From Symsagittifera roscoffensis (Eukaryota; Xenacoelomorpha; Acoela; Convolutidae), in the NCBI RefSeq assembly GCF_963678635.1, contig NC_087063.1:63595290-63659289 (forward strand): DNA of 64,000 bases, read 5' to 3'. A model generated the notes under the pieces. It was not told where the DNA came from. It saw only the letters and a list, made by a program, of their open reading frames with translations, and made no database searches. A program made the translations under genes and the position numbers. Positions 1 to 9,670 of this stretch are shown one piece after another; position 1 is the first letter of the stretch; every line of letters begins with the position of its first letter.

Positions 1-2
1 GA

Positions 3-569
3 CAGGAGGCACCGACGAGAGAACAATTGCAGAAATTAGATTGTCTAAAAGATTTAGATCTTTTTGAGACAATGTGCAAAGTTCTAAACATTCCGATGGA
101 AGTGAAGAAGATATGGGCAAGAAAACGATTGATGCCATGGTTCAGAGCTAACATGACTGCATGGTTGTACGAGTATGCGAAAAAGCATATGTCGAAACAT
201 GGCAGAGTGTACAGTGAATATCAGCTGGACATTGGGGCAGGAGCTTTCAAGCGAGCTTTCGTGACCCATCGGAATGCAGTGACCACCGCTGTGAAAAGAA
301 TTTCCAGGACGAGCGAGCGTAGTGGAAATGAGAAGGCAGAGATGCTGAAAGAAGATTTGGAGAGAAACGTGACGTTGTGTCTCCACAACAGCTTCTGTAG
401 AAACAGAGAATCAAACGTGGATCCCCTACCTTGCTGTAAACAGAGGGTGGAAGAGCAGAAGTGTTGGAGGACGGCTTCCAACAGCGTCAGGATAGTCAAT
501 GACGTGCTACAAGACACGGAGACCGAGAGTGCAGAGTCAGCGTCACAGGAGGAGGAAATGGAGCATTGA
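3..569 (+). CDS. 3' end of an unrecognised protein-coding gene (partial)
   Basis: The frame is open from the left edge of the window to a TGA at 567-569, about 188 codons, with no convincing ATG near its start, so this is probably the terminal exon of a gene that begins outside the window. The product is hydrophilic: a basic helical N-terminal half (WARKRLMPWFRANMTAWLYE), a central region rich in K, R and E, a Cys-containing patch (CLHNSFC, then PCC), and an acidic tail of E, S and T residues. I see no signal peptide or membrane segment. I do not recognise a family; both a host gene and a transposon-encoded protein remain possible. Codon use and lack of stops support coding over chance in this AT-rich DNA. 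Confidence 0.5.
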   Translation, partial: QEAPTREQLQKLDCLKDLDLFETMCKVLNIPMEVKKIWARKRLMPWFRANMTAWLYEYAKKHMSKHGRVYSEYQLDIGAGAFKRAFVTHRNAVTTAVKRISRTSERSGNEKAEMLKEDLERNVTLCLHNSFCRNRESNVDPLPCCKQRVEEQKCWRTASNSVRIVNDVLQDTETESAESASQEEEMEH

Positions 570-1712
570 TGAATGGTCGAGAAAACAAGAGGCAAAAAGA
601 AAGAAAATTAGAAGAATTTAGAAGTTTTAGAACTTCTAAACGACGAAAAAAGAAGAGAACAAAGGGATGATGAAGAAAAGTTAAAACTCAGAATTGTTTT
701 ATGTGTGTGAAAAACTCAAGTGAGAAACCAAGCAACCAAGTTGTAATTGAAAACTGAAACATTTTGCATCTTGAAACTGAAACATTTTGCAACTGAAAAT
801 TTGCATTTTGGTTTTAGTTGAAGTGGCTTTAGAGACACTCACTTATTATTTATTTAGAAAGGCTTGAGGGAAGAGTATATTTAAATATTCCAGCCTGCAT
901 GATTGTTTTTAATCACTTAGGAAGACTGATCACTTTGTGGTGACATGAAAAACTTGAGTAACTTCTTGAGGAGGGAGGTTGTTGCATTGTTCTTTCTAAC
1001 CACAAGGTCTCTTGGTTTTAATATTCAGGACAATAAACAAGCAAGATTTCCGAAGGGAAGGAGCATAGTAGGATAATTTTAGCTTGTTGGTTGGCAGGAC
1101 TGTCCTGCAAGCCAACACCTTTTAAATCTAGGTGAAAAAGTTTCAATCGGGACATTGACACTGGAAGTCAGAAAATATGTTTTATCTTAAGTCATATCCT
1201 CAATGTGCAGATTAATGAAAGAATTTGAAGGCTATAGTGATGTAGTATGATGCCATTTATATTCTGCAGTGAGTCGATGTGACGTAGGTAAAAGTAATTT
1301 CGTGCATTTTGTAAATTCTGTTCGATGACACTGTAACCATTTAGAACATTGCGCGATGCAATGAGGACATTGACCGGACTGTCCGGGGAGTATGTGACAT
1401 TCGACCAGAATGGCAAAAATGCAGTCTCTGCAGAATTCAGGATTTTAGCAGTGAACCTTCCGAATTGGCGATTTAGAACGGATAAGGACGTTATTTGAAC
1501 GATTGGCCAAACGGTGAAGGCTAGAAGATTCTGGAATTCTAAATTTTAAATTTTCGAAGTAATGACGTAACATTTCTGAGAAATGTTAAAACGGCCATTT
1601 TGGCTAAAATAGCAGAAAGAAACAGAACAAACTTTATCTGCGATTACGAACAGTACAAAAATCGAGACTAAAAAACAACAACGAACTACCGAACAGCAGA
1701 GGACGTTCCGAG

Positions 1713-1744
1713 TTGCAACTATTGTGCTGTTACAATAGTTGCAA
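1713..1744. repeat. Perfect 13 bp inverted repeat (hairpin)
   Basis: Left arm TTGCAACTATTGT (1713-1725), 6 nt loop, right arm ACAATAGTTGCAA (1732-1744), fully complementary. A second small stem (CCGTT...AACGG) follows within about 5 nt. No neighbouring gene explains it; it is not followed by a T-run like a terminator. Confidence 0.7.
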
Positions 1745-1803
1745 GGCCGTTGCGAACAACGGTGAAGGGTAAAAACCAGCCCTCCGAGTTAGCGTGAACC
1801 TGA

Positions 1804-1835
1804 GGGTCTCGGGACGGAAGGGTCTCGGGACGGGA
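1804..1835. repeat. 16 bp tandem duplication, GC-rich
   Basis: GGGTCTCGGGACGGAA is followed directly by GGGTCTCGGGACGGGA, 15 of 16 identical. It is noticeably GC-richer than the surrounding DNA. Confidence 0.75.
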
Positions 1836-3239
1836 ACTTTTATGAACTTGTATTGAATTTTAGCATCCTGTCATGTCCTGACTTGAATTTAACTGATATT
1901 TTGATTAGTTTTGACAAGGATGAGGTGCTAGGAGTTGGGGGAAAGGGTTGATCCATCTTCGATGGAGATGATGATTTTTATCTACTGAACAAAAACAATA
2001 GTAATATGATAAGTAGTAGCCCTGTTTTTAGGAGTGACCTCGTGGTCTGGGGATACTGAGACCCAGCCATGAGCTCACTAATTTTGCATGTAATTCAGTT
2101 AATTTGAGCGTTCTGGTCGAAGCCGGAGAACAGTAACGTTTTTGTCAGCCTGATGTAAGAAAGACCACCGAAAAGTACTGGCTTGGTAGAGACGGTGAAA
2201 AACATGCAAAGCTCTGTTTAGACGCTAGCCAGTCGTCTTAAGACTTAGTTTTGTTATCCGTCGATATGTATCTTCCGGGCGAATGTTACAGAACTTTAAA
2301 TGAATAAGTTTTGACTTGAGAAATGAGTTTTGGGTCTGGACCTTTGGGAGACTTCGGTTGTCCACCTTTCCACCGAATGCTCACTCTGGTCCACTTGAAT
2401 CTCAGTCTCCTTTCACTCGCGACTACTCTCTGTCTCCTGCCACGAATAACGCAGCTCTGCTCTCGTTCGAATTATGTATCGGAAATTGCGAATAGCAATT
2501 TCCCGCTGCGATTTTGACTACTTTCCGGCGATTGTTGTTCGATTGTTCTGACGTCTTTTTCTAATCAGTTTTGGTTATCGCGAGAAACTTGAGCATGACA
2601 TGCCCAATTCGAGTTTTTGAAAATTTTAATTTCGCCCCAAAATCACGTCTTTTGCGTTGCTCAAGGTCAAACCTCCAAATATGAACGACTGGCACAATTT
2701 AAGAGAGCTTTGCCTGTTGATTCACCACCTCGTACCATTGTTGAGGAAAGGAGGCTTTTTTTGCTATAAAAATTTCAATGAAAGTAACCAGCTTTAATTT
2801 GTAAATTTGATGCATTTATATATTGCTTGGATTTTAATTAGCTTGTTTTTTAACGTGTAAGCTAAATTGAAATTGACCTAAGGTAACCAGTTGGCATTTT
2901 TAAATACGTTGCTGTAAATGTTAACGTTATATCAATTTGAAAAATATTTGAAGAAAAAAAGTTAAAAAACCTTGGAGGGCCGTTGGAACAACTTTTAACT
3001 TATCTTGGCTCCAGTGAAGTGAAATATGTGCAAATATATATCTTTTTCTGATTTGAAAAACTGCATTATCAATTGACAAAACTGATCGTCTACAATGCTG
3101 ATATAAATTATCCCGATAAAATAAACCTTTACAAAAGGGACCAACAATTGATCCTAACAACAGCAAGAATTGTCATCCTTCCAAAAGTTGCGAGGACATT
3201 CTCTTCTCCAATATATTTTGCATCAGCGGTGCTGTTGGA

Positions 3240-3770
3240 ACATTAGTTTCAATTCCTACCTGAAGAACCAGCACGGATTCAGAAAGAACAGATCCGCTTT
3301 CACGACAGCTAACTGAGTCATATCAAAAGCTCAGGCTGCTTTTGTAGGAAGCATCCATTACTATTTGGGTTTTGCCTACTTCGAAAAAAAACATTCGACT
3401 CAATAGATATTAAACTACTAATCGGCAAGCTCGTCTCTGTTGAAATCGCGCAAATTGTCCTCGGATTGCTGCACGAAATGGTCATTTCAAATAGAGAAAA
3501 CTACATAATGAATGGAAGCGAAGCTACCATTATGCTGATGACCGTGCCATCGGCAGCAGAAATTCTAAACAGAAATTAAAGTGCTACTGCATAGCAATTT
3601 ATCAGAGTGTACATCCTGGCAAAACAAAAATCATCAAGTTTTGTAAAAAGAGATTGATCAAAAGACCAAACTACTGTTAATTTAACGATAAAAAAATCAT
3701 TTATCAACAGTTATAACTAGCTTGGAGTTATGCTCAAAAACTCACAACTCAAAATAACCACGAAAACACA
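3240..3770 (+). pseudogene. Dead non-LTR (LINE) reverse transcriptase fragment
   Basis: Translation in shifting frames gives typical non-LTR reverse transcriptase blocks in the right order: an NQHGFRKNRSAFTTA block (from about 3262), a palm block reading TFDSIDIKLLIGKL after a frameshift in an A-run near 3388-3400, and the catalytic YADD box at 3531-3542 followed by a K-T-K-I-I-K-F stretch. The spacing between palm and YADD is too short, so an internal deletion has occurred, and several frameshifts and stops are present. It cannot encode an active enzyme. It is on the plus strand and is a different, much older relic than the LINE at 50.6-56.6 kb. The ends of the element are not visible. Confidence 0.75.
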
Positions 3771-4202
3771 CTACATCTCAGAGAGAACTAAAACTCTGAT
3801 CTCAAATTCAATACACAAAAGTCAATCTGAGTGAAACATCCGTAAGTACAGAAGCTATAATATTTTATACTATAATTTTTGCAGACGGAGGCGATGACAA
3901 ATGAAAAGACCATGAGAATAAAGTAAACAGTTTTTTTTTTCAAATGGGCTAGCATTTCAAGGTCACTACAGGTAAACGTAAAAGAAGATCGCATAAAACC
4001 TGCTACTATAGGAACGGATGTCAATAAAGAATTACACATGAAAGGGAGCTATTCATTAGGCGCCTCAAACATCAAATGTATCTGCGTTTTCTGACAAAAA
4101 GAAATATCACTGTACGACCGCCTCAGCCTCTGCCAAGAAATTGGCAGTGTCCGAGATGCCAAAGTGGCAATCCTGGCCGAAGCCTAGTAAGTGCACACTC
4201 TT

Positions 4203-4450
4203 ATAGGTACTATCTAAATGTTTCTTAGTTCTAAATAATAAGGAACGACAGGAAACAGTAAAAAAAAAACTTAAATTTTAAGTGGTTTATAACTTAGTAA
4301 GTGCCCTTTCGTTGAATGGGTGACACTATGGATGAATAGCGAATAGTCTTGCCCTAATTATAGGTTCTATCTAAATGTTTCTCTTAGTTCTTTATAATAA
4401 GGAACGACAGTCCAAAAACCTAAATTTAGTGGTAGTGGTTTATAACTACC
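4203..4450. repeat. Two diverged tandem copies, period about 158 bp
   Basis: The block containing CTATCTAAATGTTTC, AATAAGGAACGACAG and GTGGTTTATAACT occurs at 4203-4292 and again at 4361-4447. A linker resembling GAATAGCGAATAGTCT follows both copies. It lies directly downstream of the minus-strand Cys-rich gene and may form its 3' flank. Confidence 0.65.
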
Positions 4451-4502
4451 GAGCACTTGAATAATCGGCGAACAGTCTATGGAATTGATTTCATCTACGC
4501 GT

Positions 4503-4934
4503 TCATTTCGATTCTCGGTTTGCTACTTTCTTCTGAATTTTTTCACAAAACCAGTCGTTTGTGTTGACCGATATAACTCCTTTTTGTGCTTTGATCACGG
4601 CGTTCTCATGCAGTGCTATGAAGCAGTTGCTATTGTTGTTGATTGTGCATAACCTGTTGCCACGCATAGTGCAGTCCTGATTGTCAAACACTCTGCAGCT
4701 CTCGCAGCTGTCAATTGTACAGTCTTTGGCACTCAGGCCTGATCTAAGAATTGCATCATTCATAATTTTGCAGGAAACATTGTTTTGAATCAAGCAGTCC
4801 TCGCAGTTCTCTATTGTACAGTTTTGGTTGTTGGATATTATGCATCGTTTGCAGTTTTTTATCTCGCAGTTTCTGTTCTTATTGTCAATTCGACAATCGA
4901 CATTGTTATGAGCATCACGGTTGGGTTGTAGCAG
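4503..4934 (-). CDS. Cysteine-rich 16-residue-repeat protein (terminal exon)
   Basis: On the minus strand an open frame runs from a stop at 4950-4952 down to TGA at 4503-4505; the most likely 3' splice acceptor is the CAG just before 4934, giving an exon of about 143 codons. The product consists of at least six degenerate repeats of about 16 residues with the pattern N-C-x-I-x-x-C-x-x-C-x-I-x-N-N-x (for example NCTIENCEDCLIQNNV and DCTIDSCESCRVFDNQ). Cysteines and aliphatic residues at fixed positions in short turns suggest a beta-solenoid like that of the TBCC/RP2 cofactor-C fold, but this is inference; it could also be a secreted disulfide-rich repeat. Upstream exon(s) are not certain. The product ends in a basic tail with no further cysteines. 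Confidence 0.55.
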   Translation of the reverse strand: MLQPNRDAHNNVDCRIDNKNRNCEIKNCKRCIISNNQNCTIENCEDCLIQNNVSCKIMNDAILRSGLSAKDCTIDSCESCRVFDNQDCTMRGNRLCTINNNSNCFIALHENAVIKAQKGVISVNTNDWFCEKIQKKVANRESK

Positions 4935-5084
4935 CTGGATTTTACTCTTTTAGTTTTCTATACACGCAACAACAAGATTCTAGTTGTCGTTACAAAAAAT
5001 AAATTGAAAATGATTAAAAATCAACAGTTAAGTAAATGTTTTTCTGATTTGTCTTATGGATGCGTTATGCACCAAAAATACATG

Positions 5085-5312
5085 CTAATATAGATTGAAA
5101 AAATAAATGAGTAAAAAGTTTTCCTGTGGTGGTGGTCTTCTGATCCCAGACGCTTCAGACAAACCTTCTGTAGGTGCTGTTTTGCTGGAAATACCTCGAG
5201 ATATTTTGGACAGCAAACTCGAACTTATGACACCATTTTTGGGCTTTTTACCCGCATAAGGTTTTCCTTGTATGGATCCAAGGGAGTTGCTTGACGATTT
5301 CTTAGAAGACAT
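5085..5312 (-). CDS. Possible first exon, Ser/Lys-rich N-terminus
   Basis: An ATG-started minus-strand frame of 75 codons, rich in S, K, G and P (starts MSSKKSSSNSLGSIQGKPYA). It lies about 150 bp upstream of the Cys-rich exon on the same strand and could be its first exon. However, the GT dinucleotides I can see in it leave phase 1, while the best downstream acceptor is phase 0, so the join is unproven. It may be a separate small gene or a chance ORF. Confidence 0.3.
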   Translation of the reverse strand: MSSKKSSSNSLGSIQGKPYAGKKPKNGVISSSLLSKISRGISSKTAPTEGLSEASGIRRPPPQENFLLIYFFNLY

Positions 5313-5329
5313 TTTGTAATAGTTGTTTG

Positions 5330-6120
5330 CCTACCTTTCTGCAAAACGTTGTTTGTCAAAAGTTAAGTCTGAAATCAAATCTTTGTATTTTCTGAATGTT
5401 TATTTTTCCAGAGGATCTATGGAATTAATCGAATTTAGGGCATTTGTAGTGTTAGACTTACATTGTTTCATTAAAGCACACTGACCTAATCTTATGGTAA
5501 ACTATATAGAAAGTTGTAAACTCTTCGTTACCGAAGTATGCACTAAGTATTTCGGAATTGTTGTTCATGCCAATTTGTTTGCAATATCCTTTTCTCAAGG
5601 TCACTAGAACTGCCAACAGTTTGGCATTAGCTATATATAACGGTCATCATAGTGTACAGTAGTTGGTCAGAGTATATACAAATTTTTTTGGCTCATGGGT
5701 TTGTGAAAATATCTTCGGCTCTAGAAACTCTTTGTAAGTTTTGCTCCGATGCCAATTTAACACTAGCTTTTAACCTATCTGGAATTTTTCTCGAATTGAT
5801 CTTTATTCCAGACAAATTAAGTAATTTTTCTAGATCTAGTTATTTCACATTTTCAGATCCCTTTAACAATGCCCCTATGGTATCTACTACGAATTGCCAC
5901 TCCTACAAATAAGAGCAGTAAATTAAGCACTATAGCGTTATATTTACAATTCGAATTTTGCTGCACTCAGATTGGTCGAAAAATCGACTAACGTAATAGC
6001 GCTTGCGAGTAGTAGCAAGCATTAACAAACTGGAATATAGACTTTTTTCCAGTTAATAATTGGTTTACAAAATCAGATGAATCCCTTGCTGACTATGCAG
6101 CTGACTTCTTTTCACTCCTC
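5330..6120. other. No gene recognised
   Basis: AT-rich sequence with an 86-codon plus-strand ORF at 5652-5912 that has no recognisable motif or codon pattern. I see nothing I can support as a gene here. Confidence 0.5.
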
Positions 6121-6129
6121 TTCTTCGTT

Positions 6130-6232
6130 TCTTTTAACATGTTCCAGGTTGCTTCGCCTTGGCCTGGAAGTCAGGGAGTTGCCTTTGTACTCTAAGGTCT
6201 GGGGGTTCGAGTCGTGGCCGGACGTTTTTTTT
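6130..6232 (+). repeat. tRNA-like (SINE-type) fragment with B-box and T-run
   Basis: Contains GGGGGTTCGAGTC, a good RNA polymerase III B-box, about 45 nt after a degenerate A-box (TGGCCTGGAAGTCAGGG). An anticodon-arm-like stem (CCTT/AAGG) lies between them, and a run of eight or more T follows. The cloverleaf is not intact, so it is more likely a tRNA-derived SINE head than a working tRNA gene. Confidence 0.35.
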
Positions 6233-6349
6233 TCAGTATCAAGGAAATTGAAAAAAAATTCTGAGAAAAATGAATTGTTGGTTTTTTGCTTGTTCCCTTA
6301 GGTTTTGTCGGCTAAATTGCCGCAAAGGTTTTTGCCTGTGCTCTAGACA

Positions 6350-6720
6350 GTTTTCATTGTACTTGCAACCACAAGTTTTGTTAATTCTAATTTCAGGGGT
6401 GACTTGAATGATTTAAAAAAAAATTCAAATTTTTTTCTATTCAGTTGGTGTCTACTCAAAAATGGCCGGATTAGTAGCCACATTACTAATTTTTTCTGCT
6501 GCAAGCAACGTTTCTTGTAGTTGCAAGTGCAAGTGCTGTTCATTCTAGTTTCAATGGGGGTTTGAAAGATTTGAAAAAAATCCAATTTTTTTTTGTTTCA
6601 AGTGGTTTCAGCTCAAGACAAGATTGTTGGCTTAGTTGTCCCATCACTGTTTTTTTTTGTGCCGCAAACAACTTTAATTGTAGTTGCAAGTGCAATTGTT
6701 GTCCCTTTTTGTTTAAGATG
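6350..6720. repeat. Degenerate tandem repeat, period about 180 bp
   Basis: The motif GTAGTTGCAAGTGCAA with variants occurs near 6360, 6515 and 6680, each followed by a diverged copy of a block reading roughly TTTCAGGGGTGACTTGAATGATT and then a T-rich stretch with CAGTTGGTGTCTACTCAA. Two to three copies with strong divergence. Confidence 0.55.
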
Positions 6721-6984
6721 AGACTTTAAAGTTTAAATCTTTTTTTTTCGGCTCAAATTGTGTCTGCTCAAAGATTGTTTCTTTTCGTAAAATTTGTTCC
6801 GTTGTTGCTGATTTAAAATTCACGTGTCTGAAGTGTTTGCCTGGATTGAACTTCTATAGAGACATATGATAGTTTCTGTGACATAGTTTTTTCCAAAAAA
6901 TTTTCAATTTGGAGTAATTGTGAAATAGATCCCATTTTTTCTGCACCACTAGATAATTAGCAAAGCTTTTGAGTTTCTTAATTT

Positions 6985-7280
6985 GAGAGGTAGAAACAAG
7001 AAAAAGTACCGCCAATATAAACTAATTTGGAGGGGTGAGCGCGCACCGAAAAAACACATTTTTTCGGTCAAAATGTACCAAGAAGTGCCTAAAAACCTCT
7101 TTTTTGGACTTTGTCAAAAATTGTCAAAGAATTTTCAAAATTTTGTCTGCGGCGCAGAAAATTTGCCCAAAGCAGGACTAAACCTTGCTTAGGTCGACCT
7201 AAAAAAAAAAGATCGACAAAACTTTTAAAAGTTTTTTCAAAATCCGACCCCCTCGAGAAAATCCTAGATCCGCCCCCTGC
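6985..7280. repeat. Dispersed repeat copy (also at about 60.95 kb)
   Basis: The block from GGGGTGAGCGCGC through ACACATTTTTTCGGTCAAAA and GCCTAAAAACCTC recurs in related form near 60955-61090 (GGGCGAGTGCGTGCGCGCC ... CCTAAAAACACCC), and a weaker version occurs near 25130-25215. Low coding potential; probably a dead transposon segment. Confidence 0.5.
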
Positions 7281-7321
7281 TTTATAAAGAGTATAAATTT
7301 GAATTTGCGTAAATTTTGTCC

Positions 7322-7735
7322 GCTAGTGTAGTTCAGACTCTTATATTAGTCGTGATGATTTTTTTCAGGAAGTCCTGAAATTTTGTTCAGGCTCAAGTTT
7401 ACTTTTTCGCGGGTTGGCTTTTGGGTTCTTTTTTAAAACAGTTCATTTCCTTTGATAAAAGGAGGGCAAACTCCACTATCGAACTGCAAAATTGTAAAAG
7501 TCAAGAAAAACGTGATTGACTTCTAGTTTTGAAAGTGCAATTTAATTTTCAGTTGTCGCAGCGAAATTTATGAAATCTTTTGTTGACCCAGTTTTCTCAA
7601 TATGAGTTTATTTTATCAAAAAAGTGTAAGTCATAAATTGTTCTAAAAATTGAAAGAGTTTCAAGATTTTTCAAAAAAGTTAGTTATTTTCTGTTTACTC
7701 GCGTTTATTAACTCTTCTAAATTCCTGTTTGATTT
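7322..7735 (+). repeat. Dispersed repeat family copy 1
   Basis: Carries the family landmarks in order: CTCTTATATTAGTCGTGATGA, TTTCAGGAA, AAAGGAGGGCAAA, ATCGAACTGCAAAA, AAACGTGATTGACTTCTAGTTT, CCAGTTTTCTCAA and TTATCAAAAAAGTGTAAGTCA. The same ordered landmarks occur in copies between 16.0 and 24.8 kb, all in this orientation. Confidence 0.6.
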
Positions 7736-7737
7736 AA

Positions 7738-8080
7738 TAAACAGGTATTATGAAAACGTTTTTTTACAGGATGAGATCGGGTTTTTTATTTTATTTTTTT
7801 TTGAGACGCTTTTATAGAAAATTCGCTTTCCCGAAAAACTATCCGTCCAATTTTCACAAATGTGGTACCAATGGATTTATTATCTTTTCACCTAACTGCC
7901 TGCATAAACTCTAGGTCGAATCGTACCTTTTCTTGCTCCCTAGGGTCTTAGAAAAGCGTCACAACTCGGCACGTTTTTCACTTTTTACTTGTTTTTTTCT
8001 GACTTTCGATTTCCTCTAAAACTACCCGTCCAGATTTGGGATTAAGAATTTTTTCGACAGAACATGTTGTAAGAAATTCC
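7738..8080 (+). repeat. Direct repeat, left copy (pairs with 9668-10010)
   Basis: About 330 bp starting AACAGGTATTATGAAAACG and running through GGATGAGATCGGG, GAGACGCTTTTATAGAA and GTGGTACCAATGG is repeated at 9668-10010 with minor differences. The spacing is about 1,930 bp. The right copy begins exactly where the 17-residue-repeat ORF stops, so the DNA between them looks like one unit of a tandem duplication. Confidence 0.8.
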
Positions 8081-9183
8081 CCTGCACAAGAGGTTGGTCC
8101 CTAATTTGCCTAGGGGAAGGGCTATAGGCTTAATAAAAGTCACTTTTTGGTCCATTTTTTCGGACTTTTTCGATTTCCACAAAAACTACCCGTCCAGATG
8201 TGGGATTAAGGGTTCAATTGATTGCTCAGGTTGTAGGTATTTCCCATTTACAAGCGGCTGGTCTTTAATTTGCCTGCAGAAAGAGCTATTGAGCTAGGAA
8301 AAGTCATTTTTTTTGGTTTTTGGCCGTTTTTGGATTTTTTCGATTTCCTCGAAAACTACCCGTTTAGATTTGGGATTAAGAATCAATCGACAGACCGGGT
8401 TGCAGGGAACTTGCCTGCTTGAGCGGCTAGTCCCTCTTTTGTGTAGGAGAAGAGCTATTGACTTAGGAAAATTTATTTTTTCGGTTTTTTGGCCGTTTTT
8501 CGGAATCTTTCAATTTACTCGAAGACTACTCGTTTAGATTTGGGATTAAGAATTTTTTCGACAGAACATGTTGTAAGAAATTCCCCTGCACAAGAGGTTG
8601 GTCCCTAATTTGCCTAGGGGAAGGGCTATAGGCTTAATAAAAGTCACTTTTTGGTCCATTTTTTCGGACTTTTTCGATTTCCACAAAAACTACCCGTCCA
8701 GATGTGGGATTAAGGGTTCAATTGATTGCTCAGGTTGTAGGTATTTCCCATTTACAAGCGGCTGGTCTTTAATTTGCCTGCAGAAAGAGCTATTGAGCTA
8801 GGAAAAGTGATTTTTTTTTGGTTTTTGGCCGTTTTTGGATTTTTTCGATTTCCTCGAAAACTACCCGTTTAGATTTGGGATTAAGAATCAATCGACAGAC
8901 CGGGTTGCAGGGAACTTGCCTGCTTGAGCGGCTAGTCCCTCTTTTGTGTAGGAGAAGAGCTATTGACTTAGGAAAATTTATTTTTTCGGTTTTTTGGCCG
9001 TTTTTCGGAATCTTTCAATTTACTCGAAGACTACTCGTTTAGATTAGGGATTAAGAGTTCAATCGACAGACCAGATTGCAGGGAACTCCCCTCCACAACC
9101 AGCTGGTCCCTAATTGGTCTAGGGGAAGAGCTATAGACTTAGTTATAGCAAAGTCATTTTTTGGCTTTTTTTCAGGATTTTGT
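7995..9183 (+). repeat. Satellite-like array, about 168 bp monomer in a 504 bp higher-order repeat
   Basis: About seven monomers of 165-172 bp are marked by AAACTACCCGTCCAGATTTGGGATTAAG or close variants (8030, 8195, 8365, 8535, 8700, 8870, 9040), each with CCCCTGCACAAG-like and TGCCTAGGGGAAGAGCTAT-like segments. The three-monomer block starting about 8048 is repeated almost perfectly 504-505 bp later, so the array has higher-order structure. Short ORFs of 67 and 74 codons repeat with the array and are not independent genes. Confidence 0.85.
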
Positions 9184-9238
9184 GAAATTGGTATAACGAA
9201 TGTTTAATAGACCAATTGCGGTATTTTTTTTAGGAACA

Positions 9239-9670
9239 ATGGAGTCCGCAAATTTGCAGCGAGTCCTGGATCCAGCGAACAGATTGAATAATCTTAGCAG
9301 AGCAAAACAACGTCTTCAAGATCCAGTAAAGAATTTAAGGAACTTACAGACAGCCAGAGAACGTTACAGTATTCCAACTTTGCGATTGCAAAGCTTAAAA
9401 CGAGCGAAGAATCGTCTATCCAATCCGGCAAAACGACTTATGAGTTTGGTTACAGCAAAAAGTTGTCTTAGTGATCCAGTGAAGAGGGCTCAAATCTTGA
9501 ATAGAAGTAAACAACGGAAATCGTTAGAGAAAGCGAAGCTATTGCAAAATACTTCATTTGTGTCCGATATAACACTTGTTGAACGATTTCCTCGAAACGA
9601 TATAACACTTGTTGAACGATTTGCTTCGAAAGTTATGCCAGCATTGCCCGAAGATTTGCTGACTTATTAA
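9239..9670 (+). CDS. 17-residue tandem-repeat protein, probably transposon-encoded
   Basis: The ATG at 9239 lies a few bases after a TTTTTTTTAG acceptor-like site and opens a 143-codon frame (an upstream in-frame ATG at 9200 is also possible). Residues 4-88 or so form five tandem 17-residue repeats, for example RAKQRLQDPVKNLRNLQ, TARERYSIPTLRLQSLK and RAKNRLSNPAKRLMSLV, with conserved R/K, L, P and L positions: a positively charged helical repeat. A second duplication, DITLVERF, occurs twice near the C-terminus. Similar short basic repeats are found at the N-terminus of Helitron-type proteins, and a broken Pif1-like helicase lies 420 bp downstream on the same strand, so I infer a Helitron-derived ORF. 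It is intact despite its decayed surroundings. Confidence 0.55.
   Translation: MESANLQRVLDPANRLNNLSRAKQRLQDPVKNLRNLQTARERYSIPTLRLQSLKRAKNRLSNPAKRLMSLVTAKSCLSDPVKRAQILNRSKQRKSLEKAKLLQNTSFVSDITLVERFPRNDITLVERFASKVMPALPEDLLTY

Larger units (their letters stand above)
570..3200. other. Non-coding stretch with short repeats and hairpins
   Basis: No supportable gene is seen. It holds a tandem duplication of about 24 bp (around 747-795, unit containing GAAACTGAAACATTTTGCA), a perfect 13 bp hairpin at 1713-1744, a second short hairpin (CCGTT/AACGG) just after it, a 16 bp tandem duplication at 1804-1835 and a 9 bp perfect hairpin at 2481-2503. Short ORFs on both strands look like chance openings. Confidence 0.6.

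Noticed and set aside
2323-2517. 64-codon plus-strand ORF
   Set aside because: No motif, no splice or start context, and length expected by chance.
4934-5085. Confident join of the Ser/Lys-rich ORF to the Cys-rich exon
   Set aside because: Donor and acceptor phases I can see do not agree, so the two are reported separately.
8094-9042. Repeated ORFs of 67 and 74 codons
   Set aside because: They repeat exactly with the 504 bp satellite block and have no coding features beyond that.
7995-9183. CRISPR-like regularly spaced repeats
   Set aside because: Repeats are contiguous 168 bp monomers without unique spacers, in an animal genome.
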